In this document: positions 21,953 to 29,815 of the stretch, in pieces
How the letters are laid out: each line of letters starts with the position of its first letter
How positions within the stretch are numbered: the first letter of the stretch is position 1
NCBI GenBank assembly: GCA_038040385.1
Contig: JBBPII010000014.1
Span: 62,001 to 126,000 of the forward strand
Reading direction: 5' to 3'
From: Gilichinskyi gelida
Lineage (GTDB): Bacteria; Acidobacteriota; Thermoanaerobaculia; Gp7-AA8
Length of the DNA stretch: 64,000 nucleotides
Made by a program: the position numbers and the translations under genes
Notes under the pieces: model-generated
Databases searched by the model: none
The model's input: only the letters and a program-made list of their open reading frames with translations
What the model was told of the DNA's origin: nothing

Positions 21953-24566
21953 CGCGCAACTTCCAGTCTGAAATCTCGCTATTCGCCACGTTGAGCTTGG
22001 CCACGAAGTCCATCAGGCGAGAGGTGTCGGGGAGCGTCGAGTCGGTGAACCGCTGCCGCAGGTAATACGGCGGGATGGTCTGGTAATAGATGTTTGCCGA
22101 GGCCGTGACCGCCGTTCCCTTCAAGTCCGCGAGCGGAATCGAGTAGACGATGACGTCCGCGCCGCTGCCGTTGTTGTAGTCGGGATCCTTCGCCGTGTGG
22201 GGATCGGGCTCGGTGTCGTGCGCGTACGGGCCGTCCTTGCGCCTCCCCTTCGGCTGGAGGCGGTTGGTCTTCACCTTGTCGAAGAGCGCCACGAAGCTGG
22301 TGGTGAAAATCCCCTCGGGATTCTTGGCCAGCTCTTCGTAGATCTGCACCTGCGACTGCTTGGTGATGGTCTGGTGGTGCGGCTGATACTGCTGCTTGCC
22401 GTCGGGGCCGCGTTCCAGGAACTCCGTCAGCAGGACGGGGCCGTTCGGGCCGTCGGTGATCATGCCGTAACTGTTCGTGGCGCCCGATTCCCACACCGGC
22501 TTGTTCGCGGCGTCGAGGAGCGCGAAATCGATGAACGCCCGCCGGAAGGAGACGCCCGAGGGGAAGGAGTGTCCCGCTAGGTTGGTGATGCGCACCTTCA
22601 CGTCGAGCGACGTCGCCGTCTTCGTCGTCGACAGGATCTCGACCTTCGCCGTCTGCTCGCGGGCGAGCTGCATCCCCGCTTCCTTCGCCAGCGTCAGGCC
22701 GGGCACCGGATTGCCGAAGGTGGCCATGGGATCTTTTTTACGGATGCCGAGGGAGTCGCTGAATTGCTCGAACATCTTCAGCACGAAGAGATTCATTGAC
22801 GACAGCATGTGCCGCGCGTACGGCGTCCGCACCGGCATGGTGATGTCGGCGTCGGGGGCGCGGTTGTCGACGAACGGGAACGTCTCGTCCTCGATGCTGG
22901 CGATTTTGTACGCCAGGTCCTGGGCCTCGAAGCCCTTCTTCTTGAAGGTCGTCGGCATGTGGCAGTCCTGGCAGGTCTTCGGGTCGCTACCGAACGGCTT
23001 GATCTCGTTCTGGTAGACGCTGTTCAGCCACTCCAGATACGTCGCCTGCTCGTACTCCTCGCCCACCTGGTTGCCCTTGGCATCGTAGATCGGGAGCTTG
23101 ATGGCGTGGCAGGAGCCGCAGAGGGCGGACGATTTGATGTGCGGCGCCTGCACCGGCTTCATGCCGAGGGCCTGATCCATCGGCAGGGTGATCGGCTTCT
23201 CGAACGGGCCGTTGATCTCGTTGGCCGGCCCGACTTTGAACATGCCGGTGAATGTCTCCGGCTTGCCCAGCCCCTCGGCGGCGATGTGGTGACAGACCGT
23301 GCACGACACGCCCTCGCGTGCCAGCGCGCCGTACTTCGCCAGCGGCAGCGTTCCCCACTGCATGACATATTCGGCCAGGAACGGCTCCTTGCCGCCGGTG
23401 TCGATCTCGTGCTGGCGCTTCCCCATCGCGCCGTGACAGCGGAAGCAGAGGTTCTGGAGAGTGACCGGCAGATCCTTCTGGTGGTGGATGGTGCGCTCGC
23501 TGGCGAGTTGCGCGTAGAAGACCGGGTCGCGGCCGGCGAGCCCCATCATCGACGCGCGCCACTCGCCGTACGGCGAGAGGTTGTAGAGCTGATCGTGCGC
23601 GCTGTAGTTGTTCAAGAACTGTGCGCCGAACCGGTCGCCGCCGGAGGCGGGATAGATCATGTTCGGCGGCGCGGCCATGTTCTGCGTGGCGTCGTGACAG
23701 GCGATGCACTGGTCAGAGGTGATGAACTGCTCCGGCCCGTGCGGACGCCCGCGGGAGACGACGTGGTCCCACGCTTCGCCGGGAAAGTCGGGATAAGCCT
23801 TGATGGCCACGCCGGGCGCGAGGAGCTGGAGCAGGCCGGTGTCGGTCGGTTCGCCGGCCTTCGCCGCGTGCGCCGGCTCGTCGACGGCGTGCTTGGCGTG
23901 GAGGTCCGTCTCCGGATGCGGCTCGGCGGCGGGGTCGTCCATCGACGGGTTGACGACGAGATACGTCATTCCCTCCCCATGCAGAACGCGCTTGTCGATG
24001 AACGTCGATGACGTGTTGTCCGCCGAGGCGTGGCAGTTGATGCAGTAGTTGCCGAAACCGGAATCCGGAAACGATGTATTCGACGCCTTCGGCGGCTGCG
24101 GCATGCCCGACTTCGGCCCGTGATAGCTCCAGTACCAGCCGTCCCACGAACCCCTGCTGTCGCGGACCATGGTGGTCCAGCCGCTGACGGGGTTGTTCGC
24201 GCTGGCCGGCGGGTTGTGCATCTCCTTGACGATGACGGCGCCGTCGGGCATTTCGCCGCGCGTCGCCTTCGGCTTGTCCATCCACTCCACCGCTTCCTTC
24301 GAGTAGTAGATGCGGACCGCCGGGTGCGTACCGAAGCCGCTGCCGAGAATGAAGGGGCCGGTGTCGCGGAGGTGCTTGTCGCGCGCCCACTTGAGCGGCT
24401 CGTCGAAGCAGCGGGCGTCGAGGAAGGCGTAGAGCGCTTTCTCGAACGCCGCCTCGTCCTTGCTCGGCGGCATCACCGGCTTCAGGTCGCACGGCGGAGC
24501 CTGCGCCGCGGCCGGCAGGGCGACAAAAAGTGCGAGCAGAAGGAAGAGACGTCCGGGACGCGCCAT
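21924..24566 (-). CDS. secreted hexahaem cytochrome c with P460-like N-domain
   Basis: The 880-residue protein has a signal peptide (FLLLALFVALPAAAQA) and a GGAGG ribosome site. Residues about 80-150 (HPAVRIYYSKEAVEWM, GAVIVKEMH, WDGWYWSYHG) resemble a cytochrome P460-type domain. Six CxxCH haem-binding motifs follow, with first Cys at 175, 287, 374, 422, 483 and 532. The last 340 residues lack haem motifs and look beta-rich. It is a periplasmic electron-transfer or redox enzyme, possibly related to cytochrome c554-like multihaem proteins. Its partner is unknown. It is transcribed alone, with no sign of an operon. Confidence 0.82.
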   Translation of the reverse strand: MARPGRLFLLLALFVALPAAAQAPPCDLKPVMPPSKDEAAFEKALYAFLDARCFDEPLKWARDKHLRDTGPFILGSGFGTHPAVRIYYSKEAVEWMDKPKATRGEMPDGAVIVKEMHNPPASANNPVSGWTTMVRDSRGSWDGWYWSYHGPKSGMPQPPKASNTSFPDSGFGNYCINCHASADNTSSTFIDKRVLHGEGMTYLVVNPSMDDPAAEPHPETDLHAKHAVDEPAHAAKAGEPTDTGLLQLLAPGVAIKAYPDFPGEAWDHVVSRGRPHGPEQFITSDQCIACHDATQNMAAPPNMIYPASGGDRFGAQFLNNYSAHDQLYNLSPYGEWRASMMGLAGRDPVFYAQLASERTIHHQKDLPVTLQNLCFRCHGAMGKRQHEIDTGGKEPFLAEYVMQWGTLPLAKYGALAREGVSCTVCHHIAAEGLGKPETFTGMFKVGPANEINGPFEKPITLPMDQALGMKPVQAPHIKSSALCGSCHAIKLPIYDAKGNQVGEEYEQATYLEWLNSVYQNEIKPFGSDPKTCQDCHMPTTFKKKGFEAQDLAYKIASIEDETFPFVDNRAPDADITMPVRTPYARHMLSSMNLFVLKMFEQFSDSLGIRKKDPMATFGNPVPGLTLAKEAGMQLAREQTAKVEILSTTKTATSLDVKVRITNLAGHSFPSGVSFRRAFIDFALLDAANKPVWESGATNSYGMITDGPNGPVLLTEFLERGPDGKQQYQPHHQTITKQSQVQIYEELAKNPEGIFTTSFVALFDKVKTNRLQPKGRRKDGPYAHDTEPDPHTAKDPDYNNGSGADVIVYSIPLADLKGTAVTASANIYYQTIPPYYLRQRFTDSTLPDTSRLMDFVAKLNVANSEISDWKLRVTGARRPVG

Positions 24567-24633
24567 ACCACCTCCGCAGTTCGAGTTGTCGGGATGTTGG
24601 GACTGACGGAAAGTTTAGCAGAGGGCTGCGACG

Positions 24634-25137
24634 TCAACGCTTGGGGTAGATCACGACGACTTGGCCGAGGAGCCGTTCGATCGCCGGAATCGCCCTCACC
24701 ACACTCTCAGCGATCTGTTCGCGCTTTGCAGTCTTGCTCGTGAAGACGAACGCGCGAGCCTTGGCGCGCATCAGGATCATCATCTCCTCGTGCCTGTACC
24801 TCCACTTGTCGTCCTTCGTCAGCAGAATCCAACCACGGCGCGTGACGGAAGGCAGCCACACCGGATCGGGCGTGCCGCGGTCGAATTCGTCGAACAGCGG
24901 CACGACAGTCAACCCTGCTGCGCGCATCGCATCGATCAACAGCCTGCCCGCGATCGACTCGTCGAGGAAGAAGACGTTGGCGGAGGAGCTAGGCGGCTTT
25001 CGATCGGACGCTTTCGTATCGGATCGCGTCTTCGATCTCGTTCGGCGTTCGATCGTAGTCCTCCGCGATTTCCGCGATCGAGTTACCGGCGTTGAAGAGT
25101 TGGAACACCGCCGCGGTCGGGATGCCGGTACCGTCAA
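24634..25137 (-). CDS. DUF5615-like PIN-fold toxin, start uncertain
   Basis: The recognisable domain covers about 115 residues from NVFFLDESIAG (near 24978) to the stop. It has an LDES acidic motif, then DRGTPDPVWLP, GWILLTKDDKW and a final positive patch, as expected for Mut7-C/DUF5615 PIN-like toxins. It lies directly after a DUF433-containing gene, the usual antitoxin partner. No ATG, GTG or TTG exists in frame between the TTG at 25137, deep within the antitoxin, and the domain. An ATC at 25053 does have GGAGG six bases upstream. The coordinates given are the open frame, not a proven start. Confidence 0.62.
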   Translation of the reverse strand: MTVPASRPRRCSNSSTPVTRSRKSRRTTIERRTRSKTRSDTKASDRKPPSSSANVFFLDESIAGRLLIDAMRAAGLTVVPLFDEFDRGTPDPVWLPSVTRRGWILLTKDDKWRYRHEEMMILMRAKARAFVFTSKTAKREQIAESVVRAIPAIERLLGQVVVIYPKR

Positions 25138-25753
25138 TCACAGGTTTCCCGAATGCAACCGTGGGATCCACGACGATGGTCTTCGGTGCGTGAGATGCGC
25201 GCTCGCGAGTGATGAACGGGTGGAGTCTGGCGATTCCGCTCGCCGGGCTTTTTTCCACACGCTCGAGGAGATCGTGCAGGACAGTCTCGAACGCCGTCTG
25301 ATCGCCCTTGGAAAGATTCAAAAGCGAAGACTGACCATGTCGGGCAAACAGTTTGGCCCTTCCAACCTTCCGCACGTGACCGCCTTCGCCGGAGGCGTCG
25401 AGCACCGAGAGATCCGCCTGCGCGATGGGGTGAGTTAGACCTGGAAAAGTGCGGCGGAGCTGGTCGAAAAGACGACGCAGCGATTGCAGGGAGAAGTGGA
25501 ATCGATGGCGGAGATCGTAAACCACCCACGCCTCGACGAGGTTGAAAAAGGAGAGCTGCTCGGTGTCAGCGGGCGTGAGCACGGCAGCAAAGTTCGCTTG
25601 CCCTGCCGCCCACGCTTTGAGCGTCGACGGCGGGATGTTCAGACAACGCGCCGCTTCGCGATAGGTGTAGACCGGAATCGCCCGTGGGTCGCGTCCGCCG
25701 TAGATGTCGGATGAGGTCGTCGTTTGCTCCTTCGTCGCACGATTCTCCCACAC
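24989..25753 (-). CDS. DUF433 antitoxin with N-terminal helix-turn-helix
   Basis: The 254-residue protein has an N-terminal MerR-like HTH segment (YTYREAARCLNIPPSTLKAWA, residues about 29-49) and a middle helical part. The C-terminal DUF433 domain carries DPTVAFGKPVIDGTGIPTAAV and IAEIAEDYDRTPNEIEDAI, the typical DUF433 signature. DUF433 proteins are usually small antitoxins; the added DNA-binding part could autoregulate the pair. It starts at a GTG adjoining a family C repeat and runs into the PIN-like toxin gene. Confidence 0.75.
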   Translation of the reverse strand: MWENRATKEQTTTSSDIYGGRDPRAIPVYTYREAARCLNIPPSTLKAWAAGQANFAAVLTPADTEQLSFFNLVEAWVVYDLRHRFHFSLQSLRRLFDQLRRTFPGLTHPIAQADLSVLDASGEGGHVRKVGRAKLFARHGQSSLLNLSKGDQTAFETVLHDLLERVEKSPASGIARLHPFITRERASHAPKTIVVDPTVAFGKPVIDGTGIPTAAVFQLFNAGNSIAEIAEDYDRTPNEIEDAIRYESVRSKAA

Positions 25754-25838
25754 TCCACTTGGCGTGGAGTCCGCGGGGCGGGTTGACGCCGAGGCGCCGG
25801 GACGGCGCCTAGCCAGCCGGCGAGACGCCGGCGTTCCG
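25754..25838. repeat. palindromic repeat family C, copy 2
   Basis: It contains TCCACTTGGCGTGGA, GGCGCCGGGACGGCGCC and the core GCCAGCCGGCGAGACGCCGG with GCGTTCC. It lies between the antitoxin and DUF2339 genes and encodes the last residues of the latter (RNAGVSPAG). Confidence 0.78.
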
Positions 25839-28133
25839 GACGGGCAGGTCCAAGCCGATCGATTTCCCCGCCCATCGCCGTTGCAGGACGATGGCCACCA
25901 CGGCGACCGACAGGCCGAGTCCGACGAGCGACGCCGTCAGATAGGGCCCGGTGAGGCGCGGCAAGTCGCTGAGGAAGGCTTTGGCCACGGCGGCGACGAG
26001 CAGAGCGAGCGCCGCTCCGCGCGCGGCGGGCCAGCGAATGAGGTAGCTGAGGACCAATAGCCCCGTAGCGATTGCCGCCCAACTGATGGTGTACGCCGCG
26101 GCCTCCAGCGGCTGGGAGGTGGCGAAGTCGAAGGCCACTGCGCCGTTCGCGGAGTGGAAGTAGTTGGCGATGAGGATGTTGATGAGGAACCACAGCTCGA
26201 ATAGACAGAAGATGGAGAAGATCCGCTGCAGCAGCGGGCTATGGTAACGAATGATATAGGCGGCGACGAACATGGCCACGCCGCAGCCGACGTAAATGGC
26301 CACGTGGAGCGGCAGCGAGCGCCAGTAGACGGCGAAGAGATCCGCATCGAACGCCAGGCGGAAAAAGACGACCACGCCGAGGCCCACTCCCCACAGAAGC
26401 GCGACCGGATGGCCGACGCGCGTGAAGAGCCAGACCAGCGCGACGCACTCGATCGCCCATAGCACCACCACCCATCCCTGCGGCAGCAGAAGCGGAAGCG
26501 CGACATTGAAAAACGCCAGCGCGAGCGTGGCCAGAAGGGTTACGCGGGGCTCGCGCGGCTCGAGCCGCAGAGCGAGCCACAGCAGTACGGCCATGAGCGC
26601 GGCCTCGATCAGGGCCACGATGCCGGCGTATTCGGGCCAGGCGACCACCAGCAGGACAAGGCTGGCCAGCGCGGCGGCGATGTACGGATCGAGCGACGCC
26701 TTGACGCGCGCGCCGAGGGCCAGCGGGTAGGCGATGAAGAGCAGATACGGCACCGCGGCGATGGCCAGCAGAGTCCACCCCGGGTACTGCGCCCACGCGC
26801 CAGGCGAGTACGCCGCGATGATCATGGCCACGAAGAACGGCACCGCCAGAATCGCCAGCACGTGCCGCTCGGAAATCCAGGCCAGAGCGAAGAGCGCGGC
26901 GAAGAGCAACGCGTGCAATGCGATCAGGATCCACAACGGCGGATGGAGGAACATCAACGCCACGCAGCAGAGGGCGATGGCGGTCGCGGCGATCAGCGGC
27001 CGTCCCTGCTTCAGGGTGACGACGACCACGATGGCCAGCATCACCAGCATGGCCACGACGATGGCCGGCCAATGCTGCGGCTCGCGGATGGCGATGCCGA
27101 TGAAGAGGCCGAAGAGCAGCCCGGCGAACGGCGTCACCTTGACCAGATAGAGAACGATGAACAGCGCGGCCCAGGCGAGCAGCCAGGGCCACGACGCGTG
27201 TGTGTACGACACCCGCAGCCAGATGATCCAGGTGATCAGCGTGGCGATCCCGCCGGCGGCGTGCAGCCATTTCGGCCCGCCGCGCCACACGATGGCCAGA
27301 AGCCCGGCGTCGATCAGCAGCAGGAAGGCGAAGAGGGTGTTGTACTGCGGCCCGTAGTTCGTCTGCCCGGCGACGTAGATGGCGAAGAGCAACGGGAGGT
27401 GCGCGGCCGCGGCGGCCAGCCATCGGTACCGCGCCGGACAATCCTTCGCCCGCGGATGCCACAGCGGAACCGTCCCCACCACGGCGAAGACGGCGAAGAT
27501 CGCCGCAGCAATCAGCAGGCGGCCGACGGTGATGGCCTGCAGCGCCCACGCCCATTCGTAGATCGCCGTCAGCACAACGCTCAGCGCGCTGAGGAGCCAC
27601 CACCCTTTCCGCACCGCCAGCCAGGCGATTCCGATGTTCAGCGCCAGCAGGTAGGCGAACACCGCGAGCGGATAGTTCTCGGTCGTCGACAGCAGGTAGG
27701 CGTTGACGAATCCGCCGATCAGGCCGAGGACGGCGATGAACATCGAGTCGCGGCGCACGGCGAGGACCACCGCCGCGGCGGTGACGATCAGCATCCCGAT
27801 GAAGGCCACCCAAAGCGGCACGATCGCCCATCGCGCATGCATCGAATAGAACGTGGCGTAGAGGATGCCGACGCCCGCCGCGTCGAGCGCGTTGGCCGTG
27901 ATGCGGTACTTCGCGGCGATCCACAACTCGGCGACCGCGACCAGCGCCGCGCCGGCGCCGAGCCCAATTGCCGCGCGCAGCCACGGATGGCCGGCCGAGG
28001 AGCGGAAGAGGAAGACCGCCGCCAGCACCAGCGCGACGCCGGCGACCGCGGAGAAGAACCAGACGCCGAGCGACGTCACGTCGTTCTGCGCGGGCGTGCG
28101 GGGCGGAGGCGCGTATTGCGGCGATTCGCTCAT
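25809..28133 (-). CDS. DUF2339 polytopic membrane protein
   Basis: A 774-residue integral membrane protein with more than 20 hydrophobic helices, starting MSESPQYAPPPRTPAQNDVT. The first helices (LGVWFFSAVAGVALVLAAVFLF, then LWIAAKYRITANALDAAGVG and ILYATFYSMHARW) match the DUF2339 family, whose function is unknown. The ATG overlaps the stop of the upstream cytochrome gene (ATGA), making it the distal gene of the cytochrome/GMC operon. The last nine codons, ending RNAGVSPAG, are contributed by a family C repeat. Confidence 0.8.
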   Translation of the reverse strand: MSESPQYAPPPRTPAQNDVTSLGVWFFSAVAGVALVLAAVFLFRSSAGHPWLRAAIGLGAGAALVAVAELWIAAKYRITANALDAAGVGILYATFYSMHARWAIVPLWVAFIGMLIVTAAAVVLAVRRDSMFIAVLGLIGGFVNAYLLSTTENYPLAVFAYLLALNIGIAWLAVRKGWWLLSALSVVLTAIYEWAWALQAITVGRLLIAAAIFAVFAVVGTVPLWHPRAKDCPARYRWLAAAAAHLPLLFAIYVAGQTNYGPQYNTLFAFLLLIDAGLLAIVWRGGPKWLHAAGGIATLITWIIWLRVSYTHASWPWLLAWAALFIVLYLVKVTPFAGLLFGLFIGIAIREPQHWPAIVVAMLVMLAIVVVVTLKQGRPLIAATAIALCCVALMFLHPPLWILIALHALLFAALFALAWISERHVLAILAVPFFVAMIIAAYSPGAWAQYPGWTLLAIAAVPYLLFIAYPLALGARVKASLDPYIAAALASLVLLVVAWPEYAGIVALIEAALMAVLLWLALRLEPREPRVTLLATLALAFFNVALPLLLPQGWVVVLWAIECVALVWLFTRVGHPVALLWGVGLGVVVFFRLAFDADLFAVYWRSLPLHVAIYVGCGVAMFVAAYIIRYHSPLLQRIFSIFCLFELWFLINILIANYFHSANGAVAFDFATSQPLEAAAYTISWAAIATGLLVLSYLIRWPAARGAALALLVAAVAKAFLSDLPRLTGPYLTASLVGLGLSVAVVAIVLQRRWAGKSIGLDLPVRNAGVSPAG

Positions 28134-29800
28134 AGCGTTTTCAGGTATTCGATCAGCGCGTCCTTCTCGCCTGGAGAGAGCGTGACGCCGTACAGATGTC
28201 CCATGTGGCCGTTGGAGCGCCGGTAGATTTCGTACGGCGTGCCGACGCTCTGCACTTCTTTCCAGAGCGCCTCGTCGCCGTAGCCCATGTCTTTCCAGAG
28301 TGGATTGTTTTCGTAGCCCCATTCCTTGCCGAGGCGCTTCGCCTGCTCCTCGGTTGAGATGAAGCCGACGTCGACCGGATCGTAGACGTCGTAGCCGCGG
28401 TAGAACTTCACCGGACGGCCGCCCTCGCACTGGACCAGCGGATCGGGACACGGAGGCTTGAGCAGATCGCGCAGCGTCGGCACCGAGCCGTTGTGCAGAT
28501 ACGGCGCGCGCAGCCAGATGCCGTCGAGGAAGGCGGCGACGTAGCCGTAGGGCGTGACTTCCACCAGCCCGGGGCGCTCGATGCCGAACGACTCCACCGC
28601 CTCGTTCGCCCGCACCGCCGCGTCCTTGTTCCAGCTCTTGATCCGTTCGACGTCCGTTCCCACCTCTTCCACTGGGACCACGCTGCCCGTTCTGTACCAT
28701 TCAGGAGCGGGCAGGCGGGTGCCATCGCTCCAGTGACAGCTTGCGCAGTGTCCGGCAAAGATCGCCTTACCGGCTTCGGCCCTGGCCTGGTCGATGGCGA
28801 ACGGATACTTCGGCGGCGCGTAGCCCTCGAGGTACTTGGTGAGCCAGTCGATCTCTTTGAGGAACACTTTGTTGCTTGCGGGTCCGGCACCGAGGAGGCC
28901 GAGCGAGGAGTCGATGATCACGGAGTGGGCATCGCAACTGTCGCCCGCGAAGTTCATGCGCGTCAGGCTGCCCTGGGCGCAGTTGTACGAGATCGGCGCC
29001 GGGACGTTCGGCGGCAGCGCCGGCTGTTTCTTGTACTTCCCGATGTTCCAGATCGACGGCATGTCGGTGGGGCCGAGCGTGCCGTCTTCCTTGGAGGTGG
29101 TGAGGAAGTACTTCGTCAGGTTCATGGCGTCATCGCGCCCGCGGCCCCAGTCGGGCCAGTCCTTTGGCGGCTCGTGACGATAGATCCAGGCGAAACGCGG
29201 CCCGCGATCGAGCAGGCGCTGCCTGACGGCCGGGATCAGGATGAAGCGGTAGATCTGCTGGTCGATCCACGACAGGTCGGCGTCGAGGTTGATCTCGGCC
29301 ATCAGCGTGTTGGCGTTGAACCGCGGATCGCGCGCGCAGTCGACGAGGAAACGGAAGAACGCCTCGAGGTTGAAGGTGTGGTTCGGCCCGGTGGGAACGA
29401 ACCGCGGATTGGCCCACGGCCTGAGGCGGTAGCTCGCCGCATGGCACACCGAGCAGTTTTGGGCCACGCGCTCGAAGCCGATGGTCTTCTTGGTGAAGCC
29501 GATCGGGAGCTCCTTGCCCATCTCCCACGCCACGCCGAACGAGGCGTAGCCGTTGGGGCCTGGGAGCTTGTCGGGGAAGACGCGCGGCAGGACGTAGAGG
29601 ATCCAGTACGGGATGCCGGCGCTGTCCTCCGCGCCGATGGAGCCGTACTTGAAGCGCTCGTGGCCGCTGTCGAACGGCGGCTGCGGCACCACGCGGAGGA
29701 GCTTGTACCAGGCGCCCCAGCCGACGAACGCCAGCAGCACGAACAGCACGATGCCCGTGATGCGCAGGGTGCGTTTTCTCTCAGGCGTCCACGCGATCAT
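28130..29800 (-). CDS. membrane-anchored dihaem cytochrome c
   Basis: The 556-residue protein has an uncleaved N-terminal helix (ITGIVLFVLLAFVGWGAWY) and a periplasmic body with haem motifs CSVCH (116-120) and CASCH (352-356). The block WLRAPYLHNGSVPTLRDLL and the RGYDVYDPVDVGF stretch are shared with the fusion cytochrome upstream and are typical of dihaem cytochrome c peroxidase / RoxA-like proteins. It could be an electron acceptor for the GMC oxidoreductase or an oxygenase in its own right; the sequence does not decide. It is 15 bases downstream of the fusion gene and overlaps DUF2339 by four. Confidence 0.82.
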   Translation of the reverse strand: MIAWTPERKRTLRITGIVLFVLLAFVGWGAWYKLLRVVPQPPFDSGHERFKYGSIGAEDSAGIPYWILYVLPRVFPDKLPGPNGYASFGVAWEMGKELPIGFTKKTIGFERVAQNCSVCHAASYRLRPWANPRFVPTGPNHTFNLEAFFRFLVDCARDPRFNANTLMAEINLDADLSWIDQQIYRFILIPAVRQRLLDRGPRFAWIYRHEPPKDWPDWGRGRDDAMNLTKYFLTTSKEDGTLGPTDMPSIWNIGKYKKQPALPPNVPAPISYNCAQGSLTRMNFAGDSCDAHSVIIDSSLGLLGAGPASNKVFLKEIDWLTKYLEGYAPPKYPFAIDQARAEAGKAIFAGHCASCHWSDGTRLPAPEWYRTGSVVPVEEVGTDVERIKSWNKDAAVRANEAVESFGIERPGLVEVTPYGYVAAFLDGIWLRAPYLHNGSVPTLRDLLKPPCPDPLVQCEGGRPVKFYRGYDVYDPVDVGFISTEEQAKRLGKEWGYENNPLWKDMGYGDEALWKEVQSVGTPYEIYRRSNGHMGHLYGVTLSPGEKDALIEYLKTL

Positions 29801-29815
29801 GCTTCACCTTTCCCT

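Noticed and set aside
28134..28700. Extension of the DUF2339 protein to 963 residues
   Set aside because: The extra part is a wrong-frame reading of the dihaem cytochrome; ATG 28133 overlaps its stop.
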